A stretch of DNA of 7,214 bases from Methanosarcinales archaeon (GCA_025464585.1 JAODGL010000182.1:1-7214); one strand, 5' to 3'. Shown: positions 1 through 6,141, numbered from the stretch's first letter. Notes: generated from the letters alone by a model not told the origin. A program made the numbers and translations.

Positions 1-144
1 TGAAATCCTTGTCATCGCTCTTGAACCCTGAGTGGTGATCTCACTCCCTGCTATGGGGCAACACCAAAGGAGAGCCGTATACGGGAAATCCGTACGTACG
101 GTTCGATGAGGGGACGGAGGTCGAAAGACCTCCTCCTACTCTAC
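1..144 (+). mobile_element. Group II intron, 3' end (partial)
   Basis: This is the 3' terminal part of a group II self-splicing retro-intron; the ribozyme domains I-III and any reverse-transcriptase ORF would lie to the left, outside the window. The call rests on a textbook domain V at 72-104 followed by a domain VI hairpin and an intron-like end reading CTACTCTAC, finishing in AC at 143-144, as group II introns finish in AY. Positions 1-71 are probably the tail of domain IV and the linker into domain V; no coding frame is recognisable there. The intron is oriented opposite to the glycosyltransferase gene, whose stop lies 33 nt beyond the predicted intron end, so it sits in an intergenic, convergent position. 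The domain V sequence resembles bacterial-type introns with a short compact end, which suggests horizontal origin. Whether the full intron is active cannot be judged here. Confidence 0.9.
72..144 (+). ncRNA. Group II intron domains V and VI (catalytic core and branch helix)
   Basis: Domain V (72-104) folds as GAGCCGTA pairing with TACGGTTC, with the AGC catalytic triad at 73-75. The upper stem ACGG/CCGT (81-84 with 90-93) is capped by GAAAT, one base longer than the usual GNRA tetraloop, with the customary bulge region between the two stems. Domain VI is the hairpin GGAGGTC-GAAA-GACCTCC around 117-134. The likely branch-point adenosine is A138, seven nucleotides from the predicted 3' splice site after C144. 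The 5' part of the intron is missing, so exon-binding sequences cannot be examined. Confidence 0.88.
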
Positions 145-161
145 CGTGGGCAGAGCCTACG
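145..161. other. Perfect hairpin abutting the intron 3' end
   Basis: CGTGGGC and GCCTACG pair over seven base pairs (one G-T wobble on the + strand) around the triloop AGA, beginning exactly at the first base after the predicted intron end. It lies between the intron and the stop codon of the - strand glycosyltransferase. No T-run follows on either strand, so it is not a convincing intrinsic terminator. It may be part of the intron's target site, since class C group II introns favour stem-loop motifs, but the left exon is out of view. Confidence 0.4.
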
Positions 162-176
162 AGCGTTAATCTGTGT

Positions 177-917
177 CTATAATTTATTTTTTCTTGATAA
201 GAAATACCGCAACTTTATAATCCTATAGAACATCGAGAGCCCGTCCTTAAAAGAGTTCACTTTTGTTCCCTCACCCCCTTTGTCCTCCCATCTCACCGGT
301 ATCTCCTTTATTTTGTATGAGTTCCTTTGTGCTCGCACAAGCATTTCTGTATCCCAGAACCAGTGTTCATCCTTTATTTCGTCCAGGAGACGCATTAAGG
401 CATCTTTTCGGAAGGACTTGAACCCGCACTGATGGTCGCTTATCTTAGACCGCAGTATGTTTCTTACGAGGAAATTGAAAACTTTACTCATTGCAGCTCG
501 CTTAAAAGACCGCTTCACTTCGCTACCTTTTAGCATTCTCGAGCCGGTTGCGAAATCGTAGTGCTCTTCTTTTATCGCATTTATTAGTGGCTTTAAGTGT
601 TTCATGTCTGTGGATAGGTCAACATCGAGGTAAGCCAATATTTCACCGGTTGCGACTTTAAAAGCGTTGTTAAGCGCTTTACCTCTGCCCAATCTCTCTT
701 CGCTGTGTATGTGCTTAACGAATGGATTTTCAGCTTCTATTCTGCTCGCTATTTCAGTTGTGCCGTCTGTGCTTCCGTCTTCTGCGATGATTATTTCATA
801 AGACGAAGCAAATTCAGCTAAAGCCTCCCGTGTCTGACTCACCGCATCCTCTATCTTTTCAGCTTCGTTATGCGCCGGGAGCACAACCGAGATTTCTTTT
901 TTTCCTTCTTGCAACAC
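177..917 (-). CDS. Family 2 glycosyltransferase (dolichyl-phosphate-sugar synthase type)
   Basis: A 246-residue GT-A fold glycosyltransferase, of the class that moves a sugar from a nucleotide sugar to a polyprenyl phosphate or surface-glycan acceptor. Visible motifs are the N-terminal nucleotide-binding part (VVLPAHNEAE, 11-20, and AEDGSTDGT, 45-53), the metal-binding DVD at 98-100 in AYLDVDLS, GSRML at 125-129, and the acceptor-side ISDHQCGFKSFRKDA at 159-173 followed by HWFWDTEML (185-193). The last two resemble ALG5/DPM1-like enzymes. There is no transmembrane segment, so it is probably a cytoplasmic or peripheral enzyme without the GtrA-like tail. The start is GTG at 917; the nearest upstream ATGs run into a TAG, so no earlier ATG is possible, and TTG at 914 is an alternative. 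It begins 13 nt after the synthase stop, so it is probably co-transcribed with it although unrelated in pathway. Donor and acceptor cannot be told from sequence. Confidence 0.93.
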   Translation of the reverse strand: MLQEGKKEISVVLPAHNEAEKIEDAVSQTREALAEFASSYEIIIAEDGSTDGTTEIASRIEAENPFVKHIHSEERLGRGKALNNAFKVATGEILAYLDVDLSTDMKHLKPLINAIKEEHYDFATGSRMLKGSEVKRSFKRAAMSKVFNFLVRNILRSKISDHQCGFKSFRKDALMRLLDEIKDEHWFWDTEMLVRAQRNSYKIKEIPVRWEDKGGEGTKVNSFKDGLSMFYRIIKLRYFLSRKNKL

Positions 918-930
918 TTTTTCTATCGCA

Positions 931-2412
931 TCATTGATACAACCTGTTCACTCCGTTGATCAATGCACGCACCGAGGCAATCACTATATCTTCACTCACA
1001 CCACTCGCGGTTATGGTCGTATCACCCCTGCTCATCTTCACTATAACGTTCACCAGCGCGTCTGTTCCACCGGTAATGGCATCCACGTGATACTCTTCAA
1101 GGCGCAAATCGTCCATTTCCATCCCTGACATTGCCTTTCGCAGCGCATTTATCGCGGCATCCACAGGACCAACACCAACGCCCGCTTCCACTACCTCCTC
1201 TCCATCCACTTCCAATCTTATTGATGCTGTTGGATACACATTCTTCCCGGACACCACGGATAAATCAACGAGTTTTATCTTCTCTTCCCTTTCTATACTC
1301 AGGACATCCTCCACTACTGCTTGAAAATCGGCATCAGTAACCAGTTTACCCTTGTCCCCGAGCTCTTTCACCTTCATCAGTATTTTATTCATTTGTTCAT
1401 CGTCCGCGGTGATACCTATCTCTTCTAACGCCATTTTCACCGATGCTCTTCCGGTATGCTTCCCAAATGCAAATCTCCTCTTTCTTCCTACTATCCCTGG
1501 ATCTATTGGCTCGTATAAACTCGTATCCGCCAGCGTCCCGTGAACGTGCATCCCTGACTCGTGTGTGAATGCGTTATCGCCCATAAGTGGTTTGTTCGGC
1601 GCAAGCGGCATCTTTGTCAAATTCATGACCAATCGCGAAGTTTCATACAATTTCTCTTTTGCAATCTTCGTTTTTATGCCGTAAAGTATTTCTAAAGCGG
1701 TTACTACCTCTTCTAAAGATGCGTTACCTGCCCTTTCGCCCAAGCCATTCATCGTTACGTGCACGACTTTTGCTCCTGACATCACCGCTGCTACTGAATT
1801 CGCCGTTGCCAATCCGAAGTCATTATGGCAGTGCACTGCAACGGGCGTCTCGAAATCGCAAAGAGCTTGAAATATCTCCTTTGTGCGCTCTGGATACAAT
1901 ACGCCAACAGTGTCACAGAAGCATAAACGGTCAACAACCCCGGATAATTCAGAGAAGAAGGATTTTAAAAACACTATATCCGCTCTGGATGCGTCTTCTG
2001 CGCTTATTTCCACTTTTAAACCATGTCTTTTTACATATTCTGCCATCTCTATTGTCCTGTTTCTCAGCGTTTCCCGGTCTATCTTCAATTTCTTCTTTAT
2101 GTGATCTTCAGAAACAGGTGCGACTAAATTAACCGTGTCCACATCGCATTCAATCGCAGCGTCAATATCTCCTTTCAATAACCGGGCAAAGGAACTAATT
2201 TCGGCATTTAAACCCTCATTTGCTATTGCCTTTATTCCTCTTTGCTCTCCTTCTGAAATTATCGCAGTTCCTGCTTCTATCACATCTACCCCAAGTATAT
2301 CAAGTTGTTTTGCAATCTGTAACTTCTGCTCAGGTGTCAATGATACTCCAGGGGTTTGCTCACCGTCTCTTAACGTTGTATCTAAGATTTTTACGGTTTT
2401 TATTTCTTGCAT
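931..2412 (-). CDS. cimA: (R)-citramalate synthase or 2-isopropylmalate synthase, archaeal CimA/LeuA type
   Basis: A 493-residue enzyme that condenses acetyl-CoA with a 2-oxo acid: pyruvate if CimA (isoleucine precursor), 2-oxoisovalerate if LeuA (leucine). The N-terminal TIM barrel (about 5-270) carries LDTTLRDGEQTPG (10-22; Arg15 and metal-binding Asp16), the HCHNDFG metal site (His194, His196) and GLGERAGNASLEEV (223-236; Asn230 as a further ligand). A linker region (about 275-375) holds NAFTHESGMHVHG and GKHTGR. The C-terminal LeuA-type regulatory dimer domain follows (about 378-493; GVGPVDAAINA, TGGTDALV). The length is normal for the archaeal form. From memory the whole chain resembles Methanocaldococcus MJ1392 (CimA), but the LeuA paralogue MJ1195 is close too, so the symbol is tentative (about 0.6). 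The ATG at 2412 has no clear Shine-Dalgarno. It lies 96 nt after ilvN, in a gap with a TATA-like box, so it may have its own promoter. Feedback control by Ile or Leu is expected from the family. Confidence 0.95.
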   Translation of the reverse strand: MQEIKTVKILDTTLRDGEQTPGVSLTPEQKLQIAKQLDILGVDVIEAGTAIISEGEQRGIKAIANEGLNAEISSFARLLKGDIDAAIECDVDTVNLVAPVSEDHIKKKLKIDRETLRNRTIEMAEYVKRHGLKVEISAEDASRADIVFLKSFFSELSGVVDRLCFCDTVGVLYPERTKEIFQALCDFETPVAVHCHNDFGLATANSVAAVMSGAKVVHVTMNGLGERAGNASLEEVVTALEILYGIKTKIAKEKLYETSRLVMNLTKMPLAPNKPLMGDNAFTHESGMHVHGTLADTSLYEPIDPGIVGRKRRFAFGKHTGRASVKMALEEIGITADDEQMNKILMKVKELGDKGKLVTDADFQAVVEDVLSIEREEKIKLVDLSVVSGKNVYPTASIRLEVDGEEVVEAGVGVGPVDAAINALRKAMSGMEMDDLRLEEYHVDAITGGTDALVNVIVKMSRGDTTITASGVSEDIVIASVRALINGVNRLYQ

Positions 2413-2475
2413 GGTTATCGTTTCTAATATACAAACGTATTATTCTCCTCTTATGCTATGATTGATTGTTACAAC

Positions 2476-2486
2476 GGCATATAAGT
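2476..2486 (-). promoter_or_regulatory. Possible archaeal TATA box for the cimA-type gene
   Basis: On the - strand the gap between ilvN and the synthase gene contains CTTATATG (2485-2478), close to the archaeal TATA consensus and about 66-73 nt before the ATG at 2412. That would place transcription start near 2455 and give a leader of about 40 nt. A purine-rich AGAGGAGAATAA lies in this leader, but too far from the ATG for an ordinary ribosome-binding site. Read-through from ilvBN remains possible. Confidence 0.35.
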
Positions 2487-2508
2487 ACTTATGTTATTAC
2501 TGTTGCGC

Positions 2509-3003
2509 CTATCTCTCCACGTCTACACTTATCCCAATCGCTGTAACTCCGGTTCTGAACAACTGCTTCACGCCGAAATGTCTCATTAAGTCAACAAACC
2601 GGTCTATCCTTTCTGGCTCTTCTGTAAGTTCCAGTGTTACCGAATCCAAAGCAGCATCCACTATTTTCGCACCGTAAGATTCCGCAAGCTGCATCACCTC
2701 AGAACGAGCTTCTGAATCCTTTACGTGCACCTTCATAAGGCACAAATCCCTCACAATCGCCTCATGCTCGCCCAAATCCACTACTTTCACCACTTCTATC
2801 AGGTTGCTTATCTGCTTCCTCACCTTCTCCAATTCGCTCTCAGAACCTTTTATCGCCACCGTCATCCTTGATAACCCTTCCTTCTCGCATGGAGAGACCG
2901 TAAGCGAGGTGATATTGATGCCTCGCTGGGTGAACATGCCCGACATTCTCGTTAGAACGCCTGGATGGTCTTCCACCAATAACGAAATTATATGTGTTTG
3001 CAT
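2509..3003 (-). CDS. ilvN: Acetolactate synthase small (regulatory) subunit
   Basis: A 164-residue regulatory subunit that binds the catalytic IlvB subunit, raises its activity and gives valine feedback inhibition; cytoplasmic. The N-terminal ACT domain (about 3-77) shows the family signature HIISLLVEDHPGVLTRMSGMF followed by RGINITSLTV and GLSRMTVAI. These include the Gly and Asn of the effector-binding turn (DHPGVL, GINITSL). The C-terminal ALS-small-subunit domain (about 84-160) starts at VRDLCLMKV and ends in the conserved RTGVTAIG. Length and both domains are those of a normal archaeal or bacterial IlvN/IlvH. The ATG at 3003 lies inside the last codons of ilvB (16-nt overlap), with a GGAG just upstream, so translation is probably coupled to ilvB. 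This matches the stoichiometric need of the complex. Confidence 0.97.
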   Translation of the reverse strand: MQTHIISLLVEDHPGVLTRMSGMFTQRGINITSLTVSPCEKEGLSRMTVAIKGSESELEKVRKQISNLIEVVKVVDLGEHEAIVRDLCLMKVHVKDSEARSEVMQLAESYGAKIVDAALDSVTLELTEEPERIDRFVDLMRHFGVKQLFRTGVTAIGISVDVER

Positions 3004-4697
3004 CTCTCCGTTCCTATCATTCCTATTATACCACCACCAGGAGGAATCATAGGCAATACCTTATCCTCCTTGCCCACAATCATATCAAGAACTGCTGGTT
3101 TTCCTGACTCGAATGCATTATTTAAAGCATCCTTCAACTCCTCCGGCTTTTCTACTCGCTCTGCATAGCACCCAAACGCCTCCGCCAACTTAACAAAATC
3201 CGGCGTGATCCCCAGACCCGTATGAGCATATTTCTTCTCATAGAACAGCTCCTGCCACTGCCTTACCATTCCCAAATATCTATTGTCAAAGATGCACACT
3301 ACCACCTGTATATCGTTCTCAACGCAGGTAGCCAGGTCCTGGCAGGTCATCAGAAAACTTCCGTCTCCTGCTATGTCCACGACTTTCTTATCCGGCGCTG
3401 CAACCTTCGCCCCTATCGCTGCGGGGAATCCGAACCCCATCGTCCCCAGCCCGCCAGAGGATATAAACGTGCGCGGCTTCCTTGTCATGTAATAATGTGC
3501 TGCAAACATCTGACACTGCCCCACTTCTGTGGTAACGATTGCATCGTCATCCAGGATTTTACTGAGCTCTTTTATTAATATATCTGATACCGATGCCCCT
3601 TCCATCGGTATCTCTTCTACACACGAGTCACATGCCTCGTGCATCTTTTTTATTCTCTTCTCCCACTCGCTCCCACTTTTCTTCGCGCTCTTTTTCGCCA
3701 GCAACTTTAATATTTCCAACAGCGCAAGCTTCACATCTCCTACAATCGGTATATCCACCGGCATGTTCTTGTTTATCTCCGCGGTATCTATGTCCACATG
3801 TATAAGCGTGGCATCCGGAGCAAACTGGTCTAATTGCCAGCCCGTGGTTCTATCGCTGAACCTCGTCCCTAAGGCAAGCAGAGCATCACATTCGTTTATC
3901 GCTCTGTTCGCATAGACCTGCCCGTGCATCCCTGCCATACCGAGGCAGAAAGGATGATTCTCCGGAATCGCTCCTTTACCCATAAGCGTTGTTACAACGG
4001 GAGCAGCAAGAAATTCCGCTAAACGCTGTAACTCCGTCGTGGCATCAGCACTGATTACACCTCCCCCTGCCAGTATAAGAGGCCGCTCCGCCCGTGCTAA
4101 AATCTCAACAACTCGCTTTATTTGCACTTGATTCGGCTTTATATTTGGTTTATAGCCTGCAAAAGTCTCCTTCGGATGTAAATCCACATCCGCTACGCCT
4201 GCCAGGATATCCTTTGGGAGGTCAACTAAAACAACTCCTTTCCTTCCGGTATTAGCAATGTAAAAGGCATTGTGGATGACCTTGGGTAAATCTTCTGTTC
4301 GCTTTACGAGGAAATTATGTTTCGTGATAGGCATGGTGATGGTGAAGGTGCTTGCTTCTTGAAATGCGTTGGTGCCTATCACGGAGGTTGGCACCTGTCC
4401 CGTTAATGCCACCACGGCGGAGGAATCCATGTTTGCATTCGTAAGTCCCGTAACGAGGTTCGTGGCACCGGGACCCGAAGTGGCAATACAAACGCCTGCT
4501 TTCCCGGATACGCGTGCATAGCCGTCAGCAGCGTGCGCCGCACATTGCTCATGCCTCATCAATATATGCCTTATCGCCTCTTCCTTGTAGAGCACATCGT
4601 ACAAGTCTAACAGAACTCCACCTGGTATTCCAAAGGCTACTTCCACTCCTTCAGTCTTCAACTCTTCCACCACTATTTCCGCTCCACTTAACTTCAT
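2988..4697 (-). CDS. ilvB: Acetolactate synthase large (catalytic) subunit
   Basis: A 569-residue TPP-dependent enzyme. It condenses two pyruvates to acetolactate (Val, Leu), or pyruvate and 2-oxobutyrate to acetohydroxybutyrate (Ile). The N-terminal TPP-pyrimidine domain has FGIPGGVLLDLYD and the catalytic Glu50 in RHEQ, then SGPGATNLVTGL and the TGQVP segment. A central FAD/DHS-like domain carries RPLILAGGG. The C-terminal TPP-PP domain has the motif from GDG (444) to the paired Asn472 (FDN), followed by GMVRQWQE, diagnostic of AHAS. Full length and intact. The start chosen is ATG 4697, giving MKLSGAEIV, the canonical family N terminus. An open frame continues upstream to ATG 4796, but those 33 residues match no known extension and cover the promoter. 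GGAGG lies 12 nt before the chosen ATG. The 3' end overlaps ilvN. Confidence 0.97.
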   Translation of the reverse strand: MKLSGAEIVVEELKTEGVEVAFGIPGGVLLDLYDVLYKEEAIRHILMRHEQCAAHAADGYARVSGKAGVCIATSGPGATNLVTGLTNANMDSSAVVALTGQVPTSVIGTNAFQEASTFTITMPITKHNFLVKRTEDLPKVIHNAFYIANTGRKGVVLVDLPKDILAGVADVDLHPKETFAGYKPNIKPNQVQIKRVVEILARAERPLILAGGGVISADATTELQRLAEFLAAPVVTTLMGKGAIPENHPFCLGMAGMHGQVYANRAINECDALLALGTRFSDRTTGWQLDQFAPDATLIHVDIDTAEINKNMPVDIPIVGDVKLALLEILKLLAKKSAKKSGSEWEKRIKKMHEACDSCVEEIPMEGASVSDILIKELSKILDDDAIVTTEVGQCQMFAAHYYMTRKPRTFISSGGLGTMGFGFPAAIGAKVAAPDKKVVDIAGDGSFLMTCQDLATCVENDIQVVVCIFDNRYLGMVRQWQELFYEKKYAHTGLGITPDFVKLAEAFGCYAERVEKPEELKDALNNAFESGKPAVLDMIVGKEDKVLPMIPPGGGIIGMIGTERCKHI

Positions 4698-4709
4698 TTC
4701 TCTTTTTTT

Positions 4710-4714
4710 CCTCC
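4710..4714 (-). promoter_or_regulatory. Ribosome-binding site deciding the ilvB start
   Basis: On the - strand GGAGG is followed by a 12-nt purine run (AAAAAAAGAGAA) and then ATG at 4697. The spacing is slightly long, but this is the only strong Shine-Dalgarno upstream of the gene, and it supports the internal ATG over the one at 4796. Confidence 0.6.
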
Positions 4715-4731
4715 ATGCCCCTTTTATGTCT

Positions 4732-4766
4732 GTGATAGTATAAGTTATCTCCTTTAAATTTAAATA
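4732..4766 (-). promoter_or_regulatory. AT-rich promoter region for ilvBN
   Basis: Two TATA-like stretches lie upstream of ilvB on the - strand: the palindromic ATTTAAATTTAAA (about 4765-4753) and CTTATACTAT (about 4741-4732), some 56-68 and 35-44 nt before the ATG. Either could serve as an archaeal TATA box; the farther one leaves room for a leader containing the GGAGG. No leader peptide, T-box or attenuator-like fold is evident in the roughly 100-nt upstream region. Confidence 0.45.
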
Positions 4767-4791
4767 TTGCTTTTTGCTTTTGGTGCTTCTA

Positions 4792-5171
4792 TTCACAGGG
4801 GTATCCGCTTCTTCCGATGTAGTAATACACGCCTTCGACCAGAACCCCGCGGGATAGGATAGGGGAAACGAATGGGTAACCCTTTACAACCCCTCTAATG
4901 AAAGCGTGGACATAGGAAACTGCGGATGGCGAAAGGGAAACTATCCCTGAAGGCACTACGCTTTACCCCTTCGCTTATTATGTCTATTCCCCGCCTTATC
5001 AGTGGTTGGATAACAGCGAAGAAGCGGGGGGAAGAGGTGGATAGCACACCAGTTGTAATAAGCGACAATGAGAACGATAATCGCTATTGGATGCGTAGAG
5101 AAAATAACTTGCCTGTAACACAGGAGTATGGCGTTCAACTCCTATCATTGTTGTTACTCAACGATGTATAA
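4792..5171 (+). pseudogene. Lamin-tail-domain (LTD) protein, decayed fragment
   Basis: A lamin-tail domain, a beta-sandwich usually found in secreted or cell-surface proteins of archaea and bacteria, can be read only by moving through all three + frames. Frame one (from about 4792) gives SSDVVIHAFDQNPAG, an in-frame TAG at 4855-4857, then DRGNEWVTLYNPSNESVDIG, the unmistakable LTD core, and stops at 4948. Frame two, from 4940, gives TIPEGTTLYPFAYYVYSPP then QWLDNSEEAGG, stopping at 5042. Frame three resumes near the G-run at 5026-5031 with EEVDSTPVVISDNENDNRYW and ends at the TAA at 5171. These blocks follow the usual LTD order: NEWVELYNP, then GW, TIPAG..YYV, and VD..P..SDNENDNR. No start codon, signal peptide or upstream domain is left. 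It is divergent from ilvB and its last bases meet the HEPN relic. The neighbouring ilv genes have no indels, so true decay is more likely than sequencing error. Confidence 0.85.
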
Positions 5172-5432
5172 TATTACCATGTACACCTTTTCCTCATGAC
5201 TATATCTCTCATACCAGCCATTCCCCTCCAAGGAATTTCGGGGTATCTTTCTCTAATCTCAAAATGGAACATTTTTAACAGCTTCCCCAATAATTTCTAT
5301 AGCCCTGATAACTGCAAAAACCGTTTTATCGTCTTGACCAAACTCTTCATAGGACATATTTTCTGTAAATAATAATGCCTTATCCATAGCATCAATTATA
5401 TCCTCAATGTAATCTTTGAAATCCCTCTTCAT
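5160..5432 (-). pseudogene. HEPN-domain toxin (HepT/DUF86-like), frameshifted and truncated
   Basis: The ATG at 5432 overlaps the stop of the MNT gene (ATGA), the usual arrangement of MntA-HepT type modules, although the toxin often comes first. The frame opens with MKRDFKDYIEDIIDAMDKA and runs 57 codons through FTENMSYEEF and KTVFAVIRAIEIIGEAVKNV, a clear HepT/DUF86 helix pair, then hits TGA at 5259-5261 within an A4 run (+ strand 5261-5264). Skipping one base restores FEIRERYPEIPWRGMAGMRDI, the conserved segment before the catalytic R-x4-H motif. A second loss of about four bases at 5195-5203 puts the His codon (CAT, 5198-5196, followed by GAG) out of frame. The remaining C terminus is lost where the lamin-tail relic begins. 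In working systems this HEPN RNase is silenced by AMPylation on a tyrosine next to the RNase motif. Here the catalytic region cannot be made, so the toxin is almost surely inactive. Confidence 0.82.
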
Positions 5433-5737
5433 ACATAAACGACCTCCTTTAAGATATACGACCCTATTCTAGGTTTTAATGCGGTTTTCATAACAAGGTC
5501 TACATTTATACCTAACAACTCAGACAAGAAACACTCTAACTCAACAAACTTAATCAAATCCATATTTGCATGTGGATAAAAATCAACAAGTATATCAATA
5601 TCGCTTGTTTCTTTTTGCTCACTCCTCACATAGGAACCAAAAACACCGATTTCTTTAACACCATATCTCTCTTTCAACTCTTTTTTGTGATTCTCTATTA
5701 TATTTTTTATTTCCTCAATGGATCTACTTATTACCAT
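5429..5737 (-). CDS. MNT-type minimal nucleotidyltransferase (MntA-like antitoxin)
   Basis: A 102-residue protein of the DNA polymerase beta-like nucleotidyltransferase superfamily. The signature GS-x10-D-x-D is exact: Gly34-Ser35, then Asp46 and Asp48 in GVFGSYVRSEQKETSDIDIL. A third acidic residue, Asp80 (INVDLV), is placed to complete the metal site. A helical N terminus (SIEEIKNIIENHKKEL) precedes the motif. In characterised pairs such an enzyme AMPylates the partner HEPN toxin and so neutralises it; that role is inferred here from the overlapping HEPN relic. The gene itself is intact and of normal length. The ATG at 5737 has only a weak GTAGAG upstream, but a TATA-like box sits about 40 nt before it, consistent with a nearly leaderless transcript. 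With the HEPN gene broken, this is an orphan antitoxin that could persist for cross-protection or may simply not yet have decayed. Confidence 0.9.
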   Translation of the reverse strand: MVISRSIEEIKNIIENHKKELKERYGVKEIGVFGSYVRSEQKETSDIDILVDFYPHANMDLIKFVELECFLSELLGINVDLVMKTALKPRIGSYILKEVVYV

Positions 5738-5770
5738 ATCTCTACACCGTAATTACTTATCATCCTATGA

Positions 5771-5782
5771 CATATATAGTTT
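5771..5782 (-). promoter_or_regulatory. TATA box for the MNT gene
   Basis: The - strand reads AAACTATATATG (5782-5771), a strong archaeal TATA-like element with an A-rich BRE-like start, 34-45 nt upstream of the ATG at 5737. Transcription would begin near 5750, leaving a leader of about a dozen bases. The box lies just after the fold-back element, so the promoter travels with the gene if the segment is a cassette. Confidence 0.5.
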
Positions 5783-5805
5783 ACTGAGGCGGGCTTGGGC
5801 ATTTC

Positions 5806-5899
5806 ACTTAACGTCACGAGCGTATCTGAAGTTTTTGCGGGGTGAAACTGAGCAAAAATTTGGGCGGAGCATAGCGAAGCCTGATACGCTCTGTTAGGC
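5806..5899 (-). repeat. Fold-back element with attC-like ends (94 nt)
   Basis: Read on the - strand the element begins GCCTAAC (5899-5893, fitting RYYYAAC) and ends GTTAAGT (5812-5806, fitting GTTRRRY), the core-site signature of integron attC recombination sites. Inside these, GAGCGTATC (5891-5883) and its exact complement GATACGCTC (5826-5818) form a nine-base-pair arm. The outer heptamers also pair at six of seven positions. The spacers between arm and core are unequal (one base, and GTGAC), which is atypical for attC. The centre holds a further hairpin, TTTTTGC with GCAAAAA (5832-5838, 5852-5858). The pairing extends weakly outside the cores (GGGCATTTC against GAAGGGGC). The element separates the PIN pair from the MNT/HEPN pair, where an attC would lie. 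A MITE- or REP-like repeat is the main alternative. Confidence 0.45.
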
Positions 5900-5917
5900 G
5901 AAGGGGCATATTTCGTT

Positions 5918-6130
5918 TCATACCCTTTTTACCTTTGGATGAACTCTGAGCCAATCAATAAATTCTTCTCTGGCAATTTCACTTAATTCCATGTAAGTTT
6001 TCCCCTTTTCTTTCTTCTTCAAAGCGAAAATCAATTCTCCAATGAAATGAAGGTCCCGCATCATGGGGTCTGAAGGAAAATCTTTCAGAACCTTTTTCCA
6101 CATCTCTTCCTTTTCTTCTATCGGTATCAT
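5918..6130 (-). CDS. Small helical protein paired with the PIN gene, putative antitoxin
   Basis: A 70-residue charged protein not recognised as a member of a named family. The N terminus (MIPIEEKEEMWKKVLKDF) is an amphipathic helix, followed by DPMMRDLHFIGELIFALKKK and a C-terminal helix EIAREEFIDWLRVHP ending in a basic tail KVKRV. Cysteine, signal peptide and membrane segment are all absent. A good ribosome-binding site (GGTGA, six bases before ATG 6130) and a 13-bp gap from the restored end of the PIN frame to the start codon point to co-translation with the PIN gene. Size, charge and position suggest the antitoxin or an accessory partner of that toxin; most VapB antitoxins precede the toxin, so the order is unusual. 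Its TGA is 19 nt from the GCCTAAC core of the fold-back element, so it would be the last gene of its cassette. Confidence 0.65.
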   Translation of the reverse strand: MIPIEEKEEMWKKVLKDFPSDPMMRDLHFIGELIFALKKKEKGKTYMELSEIAREEFIDWLRVHPKVKRV

Positions 6131-6141
6131 CCCTTTTCACC

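Noticed and set aside
145..161. Hairpin as intrinsic terminator of the glycosyltransferase transcript
   Set aside because: No T-run follows the stem on the - strand; it was kept only as a structural feature.
1659..2132. Long + strand open frame antisense to the synthase gene
   Set aside because: Low-complexity Leu/Ser/Arg/Pro composition typical of an antisense shadow, and the - strand protein is full length with all its motifs.
4698..4796. 33-residue N-terminal extension of IlvB
   Set aside because: Lysine-rich and unrelated to family N termini; it covers the TATA-like boxes, and the GGAGG sits before the internal ATG.
4698..4800. Attenuator, T-box or riboswitch in the ilvB leader
   Set aside because: The region is short and AT-rich, with no stable stem, no run of Leu/Val/Ile codons and no recognisable aptamer.
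4855..4857. In-frame TAG in the lamin-tail region as a pyrrolysine codon
   Set aside because: Two further frame changes within 200 bases break the same domain, so the TAG is better explained as a nonsense mutation in a pseudogene.
4926..5171. 81-residue + strand open frame starting MAKGK
   Set aside because: Only its middle (EEVDSTPVVISDNENDNRYW) is protein-like, and it is one frame of the decayed lamin-tail domain; the first residues come from the wrong frame.
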